This document shows positions 17,701 through 25,606 of a stretch of 33,192 nucleotides of DNA, piece after piece. Both the position numbers and the translations under genes were made by a program. The notes beneath the pieces were generated by a model, which searched no databases, was not told the DNA's origin, and worked only from the letters and a program-made list of their open reading frames with translations. Where the stretch lies: assembly GCA_000432735.1 (NCBI GenBank), contig FR887820.1, forward strand, positions 1 through 33,192, read 5' to 3'. This stretch comes from Bacteroides sp. CAG:443. GTDB lineage: Bacteria; Bacteroidota; Bacteroidia; Bacteroidales; Bacteroidaceae. How positions within the stretch are numbered: the stretch's first letter is position 1; each line of letters starts with the position of its first letter.

Positions 17701-18000
17701 TCCATACAAGACCCTAATGATAACGACCGTATTAGTGATCGTTATGTAGAAGATGGTTCATATATCCGTTTGAAGAATATTACTTTGGGATACACTTTCC
17801 CTGGAAAGATGATAAAGAAATGGGGATTGGATAATCTTCGCATATATGCAAATATCCAAAACTTGTTGACAATTACAGGTTATGATGGTTATGATCCGGA
17901 AATTGGAGCCAGCACTGCAAGTGCAAATGTTTATGGTTTGGATAATGGTCGTTATCCTTCTCCTACTGTTTATTCTTTCGGATTGAATGTTTCTTTCTAA
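14728..18000 (+). CDS. SusC-like TonB-dependent outer-membrane transporter
   Basis: A 1090-residue outer-membrane barrel that imports mannan oligosaccharides with TonB energy. The signal peptide (cleavage after QQVWA, about residue 28) is followed by a carboxypeptidase-regulatory-like domain (about 42-118, beginning IKGKVVDATGETVIGANV), the TonB box and SusC signature DEVVVVGYGT near residue 119, a plug domain (to about 250, including the RGQATINSNAEPLYVIDGV stretch), then the barrel ending in aromatic-rich strands (YSFGLNVSF). The length is normal. It lies first in an operon with SusD, two surface binding proteins and a GH26 enzyme. No N-terminal extension for sigma/anti-sigma signalling is seen, consistent with control by a separate regulator. 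Confidence 0.95.
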   Translation: MDKNVRKCVLIAGAFAALSVGNVQQVWASGANASEVMQQAKKQIKGKVVDATGETVIGANVLEKGTTNGVITDFDGNFVLNVSPGATLEISYIGYVTQTIKITNQTSLNIVLKEDSETLDEVVVVGYGTMKKSDLSGASVSVGEDAIKGSVITNLDQSLQGRAAGVSAVTTSGAPGSSSSIRVRGQATINSNAEPLYVIDGVIVQGGGSSGADFGLGDALGNGSVSTISPLSTINPSDIVSMEILKDASATAIYGAQGANGVVLITTKRGKAGEAKFTYDGMLAVQRQTKRLDMMNLREFASFYNDFVDTGELEKSSTYADPSLLGVGTNWQDAVFRTALQHQHQISAQGGTDKVKYYVSGSYMDQDGTLIGSSFNRYSFRTNLDAQLKSWLKIGLNATYSSTKDDLKLADSDQGIISYSLQTVPDIPIYDIDGNYSSIVREGYTSPNPIAMAMMDQILLYRQKLTGSIFADVTLMKNLTWHTEFGYDISYNKGERYQPKVDLGNWKRDSNSSSIQKNNSTFWQLKNYVTYNGQIDKHSFTAMLGQECWESNYDYTSVANTNLPSDIVHNPALGTGTPSINSGFGSSAMASFFTRLTYNYADRYLATYTYRYDGSSNFGPDNRWAGFHAVAGSWRFSNEKFFEPLTNVISNGKLRLGWGQTGNSNIGGYRWGASMSRMPTGLGLGYRQSNIANLGVKWETQEQVNVGIDLGFFHERVNLVVDWYKKVSKDMLMSLQLPSYMGTSGNASSALAAPMGNYGDIENKGWEISLNTHPLVGAFEWDSDFQISFNRNKLRALDGTANAQIVGYGQWGDVVSVTNVGESLYNFYGYVCDGVYEDLEDLQTSAKPVKYPSNGVFNRTNTVWVGDIKYKDLNGDGVIDENDRTNIGSPLPKFTFGWTNTFRYKNFDLSLFINGSYGNKVYNYLGMKLTHMNSPWSNQLNTVLDRAQIVPIDPNKDYSAGVVVNGVTIYNWYDDITNVRVANAGTTIPRASIQDPNDNDRISDRYVEDGSYIRLKNITLGYTFPGKMIKKWGLDNLRIYANIQNLLTITGYDGYDPEIGASTASANVYGLDNGRYPSPTVYSFGLNVSF

Positions 18001-18013
18001 AAAAGCGATGGTT

Positions 18014-19729
18014 ATGAAATTGAATAATATAAAATATTGGGCTTTAGCAGCCGTCTTAGGTATCAATATATCTTCTTGTGATGATTTCTTGGATCGTCCG
18101 GCAGAAGATTCATACAATGTCGATAACTTTTATCAGAATGATGAACAATGCTTTCAAGGTGTGAATCCTCTGTATAACTCTCCCTGGTTTGATTTTCAGC
18201 GCGGTTTCTTTAAAGTAGGTGAAGTACTGGCTGGTAATTACTATTGGGGCTCTTCTCCATACTTGACCTTTACTGTGAATGGCACAGATGAAGATTTGAT
18301 AAATATGTCTTATTCTTTGTGGTCGGTAAATGCGTATGCAAATACAATTCGTGAAAGACTTCTGTCTGCTACAGTTTCAGATCAGACAAAAAATACATGC
18401 ATAGGTGAATGTCTGGTATGGAAGGCTATGGCTTACTTTTATCTGGTACGTACTTTCGGAGCAGTGCCTATCGTTCACAGTAACTCTTCGGATATAGCGG
18501 AAGGCAACTACAATGAAAAGTATAAAGTACAGATTCCAGATGTTTATGAGTACATTGTTATGACACTGGAAAAGGCAATAGAACTGTTACCTCCTTCAAA
18601 TTCGGAGGGTCGTATCGATCAGTATACTGCTAAAGGTTTGCTGGCTAAGGTTTATCTTACTAAGTCGGGCTATGGAATGAACGGATCTAGAAATGAAGAT
18701 GACTTGCGTCAGGCTGCGGCTTATGCGAAAGATGTTATTGATAATTCAGGCAGACACTTGTTGGAGAACTATTCAGATGTATTCCGTCTAGCAAACAATT
18801 TCAATGAAGAGTGTCTGTTATCATGGCACTGGTCGGCTTCTTCTGATGCTTGGACTTGTCAGAATGCCTTACAGTCGGATTTAGCTATAACTGGTTTCGA
18901 TGAATTTGGTGACTGTTGGGGAGGGTATAACGGACCGTCTGTTGATTTGCAAGATGCTTTTGGCGAGAATGCTTTAAGTCCGACACGTTATAATGGCGAT
19001 GCACGTCGTAAAGCAACTATGATGATGTGTGGTGATGTTTATGAATATTTCTGGCAGGATAAAGGTGGTTTCAATTATATCAATTTCATTTATGATACAG
19101 ATAATTTAGGTGGTCCGGGTACTTATCAAAGTGCGACAGGTGCAAATGAGGTAAAACAGTTATATGGTAATGCCAATGATCATTTGACGGCAACCGGGGT
19201 ATCTGCCTCAACTCAGCACAGTCAGTTGAGTACTCATTTGTTACGTTTATCGGATGTCTATTTGATTTATGCAGAAGCTATGATAGGTAATAATGGGTCA
19301 ACTACTGATGCCTCTGCAATCGATGCTTTTTATCAGGTACGTCATAGAGCTATTAGTACATACGAACGTCCTTCCGTCATTACGTGGGAAGATGTATGGA
19401 AAGAACGTCGTTTGGAGTTAGCTTGTGAGGGAGACCGCTGGTATGACTATGTTCGTTTGTCTTATTATGATCCACAAAGAGCAATAGATGAATTGACAAA
19501 TCAGCGCCGTGATGTTTACTATGGTTTGGATGATTTGTATAAAACATATTATCAGACTGGTACTTTTACCGTAAATCCGGAAGAACATCGGTATAATCCT
19601 ACCGCAGTAAAACCTAATGTTACTATTTCAAGCTTTACATTGCCGTTCCCTACAGAAGATGTTGTCTTTAATCCTCATCTGATGGAAGACCCGATTCATG
19701 TGGATGTACGAAGTGAGTATAGTTATTAA
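18014..19729 (+). CDS. SusD-like starch/glycan-binding lipoprotein
   Basis: The surface lipoprotein partner that forms the lid of the SusC transporter. It starts MKLNNIKYWALAAVLG with the lipobox NISSC (Cys22) and is about 571 residues long. Features include the RagB/SusD N-terminal segment (DDFLDRPAEDSYNVDNFYQND), helical TPR-like parts (YTAKGLLAKVYLTKSG) and the conserved C-terminal WEDVWKERRLELACEGDRW. The frame is open from 17987 inside the end of susC, and ATG codons at 18008 and 18014 are both possible; I prefer 18014 because the signal peptide starts there and it lies 13 bp after the susC stop. Ligand specificity for mannan is inferred from the surrounding enzymes. Confidence 0.94.
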   Translation: MKLNNIKYWALAAVLGINISSCDDFLDRPAEDSYNVDNFYQNDEQCFQGVNPLYNSPWFDFQRGFFKVGEVLAGNYYWGSSPYLTFTVNGTDEDLINMSYSLWSVNAYANTIRERLLSATVSDQTKNTCIGECLVWKAMAYFYLVRTFGAVPIVHSNSSDIAEGNYNEKYKVQIPDVYEYIVMTLEKAIELLPPSNSEGRIDQYTAKGLLAKVYLTKSGYGMNGSRNEDDLRQAAAYAKDVIDNSGRHLLENYSDVFRLANNFNEECLLSWHWSASSDAWTCQNALQSDLAITGFDEFGDCWGGYNGPSVDLQDAFGENALSPTRYNGDARRKATMMMCGDVYEYFWQDKGGFNYINFIYDTDNLGGPGTYQSATGANEVKQLYGNANDHLTATGVSASTQHSQLSTHLLRLSDVYLIYAEAMIGNNGSTTDASAIDAFYQVRHRAISTYERPSVITWEDVWKERRLELACEGDRWYDYVRLSYYDPQRAIDELTNQRRDVYYGLDDLYKTYYQTGTFTVNPEEHRYNPTAVKPNVTISSFTLPFPTEDVVFNPHLMEDPIHVDVRSEYSY

Positions 19730-19745
19730 TAAAAATAGAAGTAAA

Positions 19746-21008
19746 ATGAAAGCAATACTAAAATATATAAAAGGCTTGGTTATGATTGGAGCTATTATCT
19801 CTGGAATGGTAGTAACTTCATGTGAAGATGAACCAGATAAATATGAAATATCAGATGGACTTCCTACTGTGAAATACATACGTATGACAGATCCGGAGGT
19901 AGCCGATTCATTGATAACAGGAGCTTATATGGCAAATACGATTTGCTTGGTTGGAGAAAATCTGAGAAGTGTTTATGAACTTTATTTCAACGATCAGAAA
20001 GCGATTCTGAATACAAGTTTGATTACGGACAATACTTTGATTGTGGATATTCCTTCTACAATACCGAGTGTGGTTACCAATAAGATTTATTTGACTAATA
20101 AGAATCATGAAACCGTAACCTATGATTTCAATGTATTGGTTCCGGCACCGGAAATAACTTCTATGTCGAACGAATATGCTCAACCGGGTACGGTTGCTAC
20201 AATTTATGGAGATTATTTTATCGATGACCCGAATGTTCCGTTATCGATAGAAATAGGGAATGTTCCAGTTACAGAGATAACTGATCTGACGAGAAATGCT
20301 GTAAGCTTCGTTATACCCGATGGGGCTGAAATGGGATACATTAATGTGGAATCTATTTATGGAACCGGACAGTCTACTTTCCGTTATATGGAGCGTGATG
20401 GTATTTTGTTCGACTTTGATGATGATGGCGATGATGCTATAGCAAAAGATAATGGTTGGCATGCAGCAACGATTGGCACATTGGACAAGGTTGCTTCATT
20501 GGATGGTAATTATTTGATTTTCCAGGGCGATCTGGATAACGGTGCTTGGAATGATACTGACTTTGCTTTTGAATATTGGCCTTATGGAGATGAAGCTACT
20601 CCTTATCTGAATACATTGGTCGATTTTGAAGACTTGAGTAATTTGCAATTGAAGTTTGAAGTAAATGTACCCGACGCTTGGAGCGCATGTGCTATGCAGG
20701 TATTGCTCACAACAAATAACGAGGTAAGCGGAAATAATATGAACAATACCTTCTTTCAAGGTGATACTTTCCCGCGTGCTTTGTGGATTCCATGGCAGTC
20801 TACAGGAAGTTATACTACTACCGGATGGACAACGGTAACGATTCCTTTATCAGATTTCCGTTACGGTGCTTCTGGTATTTCAATTTCTCCGTTGTCGGCA
20901 ACAGACATTACTGGTTTGACTTTATTTGTATGGAACGGAGGAGTAACTGGAACAGCTTGTTCTCCAACTATCTGTATCGATAATATCCGAGTTGTTCCTA
21001 TTTATTAA
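19746..21008 (+). CDS. Surface glycan-binding lipoprotein with IPT/TIG-like domains (SusE position)
   Basis: A 420-residue lipoprotein (signal MKAILKYIKGLVMIGAIISG, lipobox VVTSC) expected on the cell surface. After the linker come two Ig-like IPT/TIG-type modules (about residues 38-135, and about 136-215 beginning PEITSMSNEYAQPGTVATIYG), then a C-terminal beta-sandwich of about 200 residues starting GILFDFDDDGDD and containing tryptophan-rich stretches (WNDTDFAFEYWPYGDE, PRALWIPWQ). This layout matches SGBP-B-type glycan-binding proteins of Bacteroidota loci, where the C-terminal domain holds the sugar. Start at 19746 is set by the signal peptide, 16 bp after susD. Target glycan inferred as beta-mannan. 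Confidence 0.85.
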   Translation: MKAILKYIKGLVMIGAIISGMVVTSCEDEPDKYEISDGLPTVKYIRMTDPEVADSLITGAYMANTICLVGENLRSVYELYFNDQKAILNTSLITDNTLIVDIPSTIPSVVTNKIYLTNKNHETVTYDFNVLVPAPEITSMSNEYAQPGTVATIYGDYFIDDPNVPLSIEIGNVPVTEITDLTRNAVSFVIPDGAEMGYINVESIYGTGQSTFRYMERDGILFDFDDDGDDAIAKDNGWHAATIGTLDKVASLDGNYLIFQGDLDNGAWNDTDFAFEYWPYGDEATPYLNTLVDFEDLSNLQLKFEVNVPDAWSACAMQVLLTTNNEVSGNNMNNTFFQGDTFPRALWIPWQSTGSYTTTGWTTVTIPLSDFRYGASGISISPLSATDITGLTLFVWNGGVTGTACSPTICIDNIRVVPIY

Positions 21009-21025
21009 TCAAAAAATGAATTACA

Positions 21026-22927
21026 ATGAAAACAAATAAATTGTCAGTGCTTTGCTTGGCAGGAGCACTTTTATTGACAGGCGTTTCTTTTACTTCATGC
21101 CTGAAAGGTGATGAAGTAGATACTAACCAGTATATAGGAGGAATAAGTTTAAATGTTTTCGGTCCGTCTCCTGTTGCACGTGGCGGCGAATTGAGATTCT
21201 TGGGAAGTGGTATGAACCAGGTGACGGCTGTCGTTCTTCCGGGGTGTGCCGATATTACAGATATTAAGGTAATCAGTGATACGGAAATCCGTATCACTGT
21301 TCCTCAGGAAGCGCAACCGGGACTGGTTACTTTAAGAACTCCTAATGGAGATATCACAACAAAAACAGAGTTGACCTTTACGGAACCCATTTCAATAGAA
21401 AGCTTTACTCCGTCGGCTGTATTGCCAGGAGATGAGTTGACGATCGAAGGAGAGTATCTGAATCTGATTCATGAAGTCATTTTTGCAGATGAGGTGGTTG
21501 TATCGGAAGACAATTTTATTACGCATGAACGTAATACGATACAGTTGATTGTCCCTCAAGAGGCTCAAACCGGACAAATTATTCTGTCTGATGGTGAAGA
21601 ACTGCCTAATTTAATTTATTCAGAAGATGAGTTAGTCGTGACATTGCCATCTGTAGAGAATGTTGTGAATAAGGAGAATGCTAAGCCGGGCGATTTGGTC
21701 GAAATATCAGGACAACATCTTGATTTAGTTCGTCAGGTGATCATGCCAGATGGAACGGAAGTCGAATTTACGTTGAATAATTCAACCGAAATAACGTTTG
21801 CATTACCAGAAAGTACCTCCGATGGTGATATTGTTGCTGTACCTGCTTCAGGAGTAGAGGTTGTTGTTGCTCATGTAAGCATGGCTGTACCGACAGATGT
21901 TGCTGCTGTTCCAGCTTCAGGTCTTCGGGGAGGAGATGAAATTGTTCTGTCTGGAACTAATCTGGATGTTGTTACTGATTTGTCTTTCCCGGGAGTTGAT
22001 GAAGCGATTGTACCGACAGCTCAGTCGGAATGTGAACTGAAAGTAACTATGCCTGAAAAAGCTCAGAGTGGTAATCTTATATTGAATACGAAGAGTGGCA
22101 AACAGGTTAGTGTAACAATTGAAACATTGAAACCGCAGGTAGAAAGCTATACTCCTTCCTCGGTTCCGGCAGGCGAAAGTTTGCAGATAAATGGTCAAAA
22201 TCTGGATTTGGTTACTTCAGTAACATTCAACGGCGGACAGACGGTAGAAGTTACTTCTTCTTCGGCACAACACTTGTCTGTAGTCGTTCCAATGCAGGCT
22301 GAAACGGATAATATTGTGTTGAATATGCATAATGGAGAGCAGGTAGAAGCTCCTTCACTTTCCATCTCGAAACCTCAGTGCTGTTATCTTGTAAATGTCC
22401 CAGATAAAGTTGAAGCAGGAGCCTTGTTGGAATTGGATGTTGCCAACGGAGATAAGCTGGAACGAGTTATGATAGCAGGAAATCAAGTTCAATTTATCTT
22501 ACGCGATACGAAGTTATTGATTTCTATACCTACCGATGTCGTTGGTTCCGTAAATCTGGAACTGATTTCTTCGAATGGTACAATTTCTTATCCGCTTGAA
22601 ATTACAGGCTCTATGGGGACACTTATTTTTGAAGGTCCGCTAGATACAGGTTCATGGTCTAGTTATGCACAGATACCATCTGCTTCATTCGCAGCGGCTC
22701 AGGTAGGACAGGTAATTACCGTAGTCGTTTCCAATTTGCAATCTGGAGCACAAGGATCATTTAAGGATGGTAGTACTTGGGGAGCTATTGCTCCGGGCAT
22801 GGAGTATTTTACTATTGATGGAAATTTTTCATTGACAATTACTCAGGATGTCTTGACTCAGTTGCAGGCAGGAGGTTTAATTGTTAGCGGACAGAATTAT
22901 ACAATCGAATCAGTTTATATTAAATAA
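21026..22927 (+). CDS. Extended surface lipoprotein with about six tandem IPT/TIG-like domains (SusF position)
   Basis: A 633-residue lipoprotein (lipobox SFTSC, Cys25). By eye the body consists of about six similar modules of roughly 80 residues, each with a start like FTPSAVLPGDELTIEGEYL, PSSVPAGESLQINGQNL or PASGLRGGDEIVLSGTNL, followed by a strand with V-x-F/LP and a late motif like VPQEAQ(T/P)G. A different C-terminal domain of about 105 residues begins near GTLIFEGPLDTGSW and is the probable glycan-binding part. The repeats would form a rod holding that domain away from the membrane. The gene lies in the susC operon, 17 bp after the previous binding-protein gene. The family is that of multidomain SGBPs; the exact ligand is unknown. 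Confidence 0.82.
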   Translation: MKTNKLSVLCLAGALLLTGVSFTSCLKGDEVDTNQYIGGISLNVFGPSPVARGGELRFLGSGMNQVTAVVLPGCADITDIKVISDTEIRITVPQEAQPGLVTLRTPNGDITTKTELTFTEPISIESFTPSAVLPGDELTIEGEYLNLIHEVIFADEVVVSEDNFITHERNTIQLIVPQEAQTGQIILSDGEELPNLIYSEDELVVTLPSVENVVNKENAKPGDLVEISGQHLDLVRQVIMPDGTEVEFTLNNSTEITFALPESTSDGDIVAVPASGVEVVVAHVSMAVPTDVAAVPASGLRGGDEIVLSGTNLDVVTDLSFPGVDEAIVPTAQSECELKVTMPEKAQSGNLILNTKSGKQVSVTIETLKPQVESYTPSSVPAGESLQINGQNLDLVTSVTFNGGQTVEVTSSSAQHLSVVVPMQAETDNIVLNMHNGEQVEAPSLSISKPQCCYLVNVPDKVEAGALLELDVANGDKLERVMIAGNQVQFILRDTKLLISIPTDVVGSVNLELISSNGTISYPLEITGSMGTLIFEGPLDTGSWSSYAQIPSASFAAAQVGQVITVVVSNLQSGAQGSFKDGSTWGAIAPGMEYFTIDGNFSLTITQDVLTQLQAGGLIVSGQNYTIESVYIK

Positions 22928-22941
22928 TAAGTTATAAAAGT

Positions 22942-24291
22942 ATGAATAAGGTCTATATATGTTTGTTGCTAATAGCAGCATTGTTTACTACGCTTTCCTG
23001 TTCTACAGAAGTAGAGCATGAAATAGCGCAGGTCGCATCTCCGACACTCGTTTCTTCTACTCCAGCATCTGGTGCTACTGGAATAAAGGCGGGAAATGTG
23101 ACGATTAATCTGACTTACGATAAGAACGTTTTTTTCGCATCTCAGAAAAAAGATTTATTATCGATTTCCAATGATGGAAGCATCGTGAGTGCAGACGTGA
23201 TTGGTTCAAGCCCTACATTAGTCGTAGTCGTAAATTGTCCTTCTCGCAATGCGACTTATACATTTTCTGTTCCGGAAGGATTGGTCACAGGTCCTAATTC
23301 AATGCCGGCTCCTGCTGTTGAAATTAGCTTTACCACTTTGGGAGTGGACACTGAACCTGTTTACACGTTGACAACCGAAGCTCAGAACGTATATAACTTC
23401 TTGCAGGAAACCTACGAACAGAAAACAATCTCGGGTATAATGGCCAATGTGGCATGGAATACGGAAGAGGCAGAACGAGTTTATAGTTGGACAGGAAAAT
23501 ATCCGGCACTGAATTGCTTTGATTACATTCATCTGAATGCTTCGGCAGCAGGAAGCTGGATTGACTATGGAGATATTACTCCTGTCAGAAACTGGTGGAA
23601 TAATGGTGGGCTGGTTGCCGCTATGTGGCACTGGAATGTTCCTGTATCCGAAGGGAGCAGTGATGTCGCTTTTTATAAAGATCAGACTTCTTTTGATATA
23701 GATAACGCTTTTACCGAAGGAACATGGGAATATCAGACGATAAACAGTGATTTGGCAAAAGTTGCCGGTTATCTTAAATTACTGAAAGATGCCGGTATTC
23801 CAGTCATCTGGCGTCCGCTTCATGAAGCTGCCGGTGGATGGTTCTGGTGGGGTAAGAATGCTGAAAGCTTTAAGAAGCTGTGGATTCAGATGTTTGATTA
23901 TTTCAAGGCTCAGGGCTTGGATAACCTGATATGGGTATGGACAACTGAAACGGGTGATACAGATTGGTATCCGGGTGATCAGTATGTTGATATTATTGGT
24001 CGAGATCTGTATGGAAACGATGCGGCAGATTGTGCCTCTCAGTATCAGATGACGGTATCGGAGCATGGAAATAAGATGGTGACATTGAGCGAATGTGGAG
24101 CTAATATCGATGCTAATGCAGAGTTGGGCTTACTTTCAGAACAGTGGAATGCAGGAGCTCGCTGGTTGTGGTTTATGCCATGGTATGACGGAGAAGGTGT
24201 TTCCTTATCGCATGCAAGTCAGGAATGGTGGCTGGATGCTATGTCACAAACCTACGTAATCTCTCGTGACCAACTTCCATCTTTTAAATAA
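22942..24291 (+). CDS. GH26 endo-beta-1,4-mannanase lipoprotein with N-terminal Ig-like domain
   Basis: A 449-residue lipoprotein (lipobox TTLSC, Cys20) with an N-terminal Ig-like domain (about 33-135, SPTLVSSTPASGATGIKAGN, Big_5-like) and a GH26 TIM barrel. The acid/base is in RPLHEAAGGWFWWG (Glu295) and the nucleophile in LSECG (Glu384). It cuts the mannan backbone, probably on the cell surface because it is co-encoded with the SusCD and surface binding proteins and carries a spacer domain. It begins 14 bp after the previous gene and ends the susC operon at a terminator. In Bacteroides ovatus a surface GH26 supplies oligosaccharides to the SusCD pair in a similar arrangement; the same role is inferred here. 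Confidence 0.92.
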   Translation: MNKVYICLLLIAALFTTLSCSTEVEHEIAQVASPTLVSSTPASGATGIKAGNVTINLTYDKNVFFASQKKDLLSISNDGSIVSADVIGSSPTLVVVVNCPSRNATYTFSVPEGLVTGPNSMPAPAVEISFTTLGVDTEPVYTLTTEAQNVYNFLQETYEQKTISGIMANVAWNTEEAERVYSWTGKYPALNCFDYIHLNASAAGSWIDYGDITPVRNWWNNGGLVAAMWHWNVPVSEGSSDVAFYKDQTSFDIDNAFTEGTWEYQTINSDLAKVAGYLKLLKDAGIPVIWRPLHEAAGGWFWWGKNAESFKKLWIQMFDYFKAQGLDNLIWVWTTETGDTDWYPGDQYVDIIGRDLYGNDAADCASQYQMTVSEHGNKMVTLSECGANIDANAELGLLSEQWNAGARWLWFMPWYDGEGVSLSHASQEWWLDAMSQTYVISRDQLPSFK

Positions 24292-24314
24292 GGTTGGATT
24301 CTCTCTCTGAATAT

Positions 24315-24355
24315 AAGGAGTGGTCATGCTGAAAACATGCTCACTCCTTCTTTTA
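24315..24355 (+). terminator. Intrinsic terminator ending the susC-GH26 operon
   Basis: Arms AAGGAGTGGTCATG (24315-24328) and CATGCTCACTCCTT (24336-24349) pair with two mismatches and are followed by CTTTTATT. It lies 24 bp after the GH26 stop. Confidence 0.75.
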
Positions 24356-24403
24356 TTCCGGAAAATGTAGAATTTTTTATAAAGAAAAAACGTATACATT
24401 TAT

Positions 24404-24447
24404 GCTAAAATTGTATCATTCCATGGTATAAAATTTCTCTATCTTTG
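24404..24447 (+). promoter_or_regulatory. GH26-GH130 operon promoter with GATAAAANNGTATC element (site E)
   Basis: GCTAAAATTGTATC (24404-24417) lies 36 bp upstream of the -7 box TATCTTTG (24440-24447). Transcription near 24454 gives a leader of about 22 nt before the ATG at 24476. Confidence 0.6.
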
Positions 24448-24475
24448 CCGATGTTAAATAGTAAAACTAATTATT

Positions 24476-25582
24476 ATGAAAATCTCGAAAGCTATTATTT
24501 CAACGATGATTATCGGTACTTGTTTGACTGCCTGCGGTGCTGGGCAGGAGAAGCAATCGGAAATGGATAAAACGCCTGAAGCATATACGATGCTAGAGAT
24601 TCTTAAAAAAATACCTCAGCAAAAACAATTTATGTTCGGTCATCACGATGATCCTGTATACGGAATCGGATGGGATGGAGATGAAAATAGAAGCGATGTG
24701 AAAAGTGTCTGCGGAGATTATCCTGCTATGATGTCTTTCGATCTGGGAAGAATGGAAATATACGGCGACAAGACTTTGGATAATGTTTCGGTCGACCGCA
24801 TCCGGAAGGAAGTCATTGCACAGTATGAGCGGGGAGGAATGTCGTCATTCAGTTGGCATGTAGACAATCCTGTAACAGGAAAGGATGCATGGGACGTCAG
24901 TGATTCTACCGTAGTGAAGTCCATTTTACCCGGTGGAGTGAATCATGATAAGTTTATCGGTTGGTTGGATAAGATTGCCGATTACTTGAATTCTATACAG
25001 ACTCCGGAAGGAGTAAAGGTCCCGGTACTGTTCCGTCCGTGGCATGAACATACAGGCAGCTGGTTCTGGTGGGGAAAGAACTTGTGCTCTGCTGAAGATT
25101 ATAAGGCACTATGGAAGATGACATACGACCGTATGCAGGAAAAAGGAGCTACTCAGCTTTTGTATGCTTACTCTCCGGGTACAGAGCCTCAGGATTCTAC
25201 TGAATATCTGGAACGTTATCCGGGCGACAGTATTATTGATTTGATAGGTGTAGATGCTTATCAGTTTGATAGAGATGCCTATGTAAAGAGTTTGGATAAT
25301 GCACTTGCCATTATATCCCAAGTGAGCAAAGCCCATCAGAAAGCGATGGCTGTAACCGAAACGGGTTACGAAACCATTCCCGATTCTGTTTGGTGGACCC
25401 AGACGCTGATGCCGGTGATAGAAAAATACCCGATCAGTTATGTACTGGTGTGGAGAAATGCACGTGAGAAGAAGAACCATTTTTACGCTCCTTATCCGGG
25501 ACAAGTTTCAGCTGACGATTTTGTAAAATTCTATAATGATCCGCGTACTTTGTTTGCCGGAGATATGAAAAATGTAAAATAA
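24476..25582 (+). CDS. manA: GH26 mannanase, likely mannobiose-releasing (ManA-like)
   Basis: A 368-residue lipoprotein (signal MKISKAIISTMIIGTCLTAC, Cys20) with a single GH26 catalytic domain. The acid/base is in RPWHEHTGSWFWWG (Glu191) and the nucleophile in VTETGYE (Glu295). It differs clearly from the other GH26 of this window and lacks the Ig-like domain. It is followed by GH130, transporter and 2-epimerase genes, the order known for the Bacteroides fragilis operon whose GH26 member releases mannobiose. By that analogy it probably makes mannobiose in the periplasm for uptake. Start ATG at 24476 follows the element-bearing promoter. The mode of action (exo or endo) is inferred from context, and the symbol is given by analogy. 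Confidence 0.9.
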   Translation: MKISKAIISTMIIGTCLTACGAGQEKQSEMDKTPEAYTMLEILKKIPQQKQFMFGHHDDPVYGIGWDGDENRSDVKSVCGDYPAMMSFDLGRMEIYGDKTLDNVSVDRIRKEVIAQYERGGMSSFSWHVDNPVTGKDAWDVSDSTVVKSILPGGVNHDKFIGWLDKIADYLNSIQTPEGVKVPVLFRPWHEHTGSWFWWGKNLCSAEDYKALWKMTYDRMQEKGATQLLYAYSPGTEPQDSTEYLERYPGDSIIDLIGVDAYQFDRDAYVKSLDNALAIISQVSKAHQKAMAVTETGYETIPDSVWWTQTLMPVIEKYPISYVLVWRNAREKKNHFYAPYPGQVSADDFVKFYNDPRTLFAGDMKNVK

Positions 25583-25606
25583 TTGATAGATATAAAACTT
25601 ATTGCA

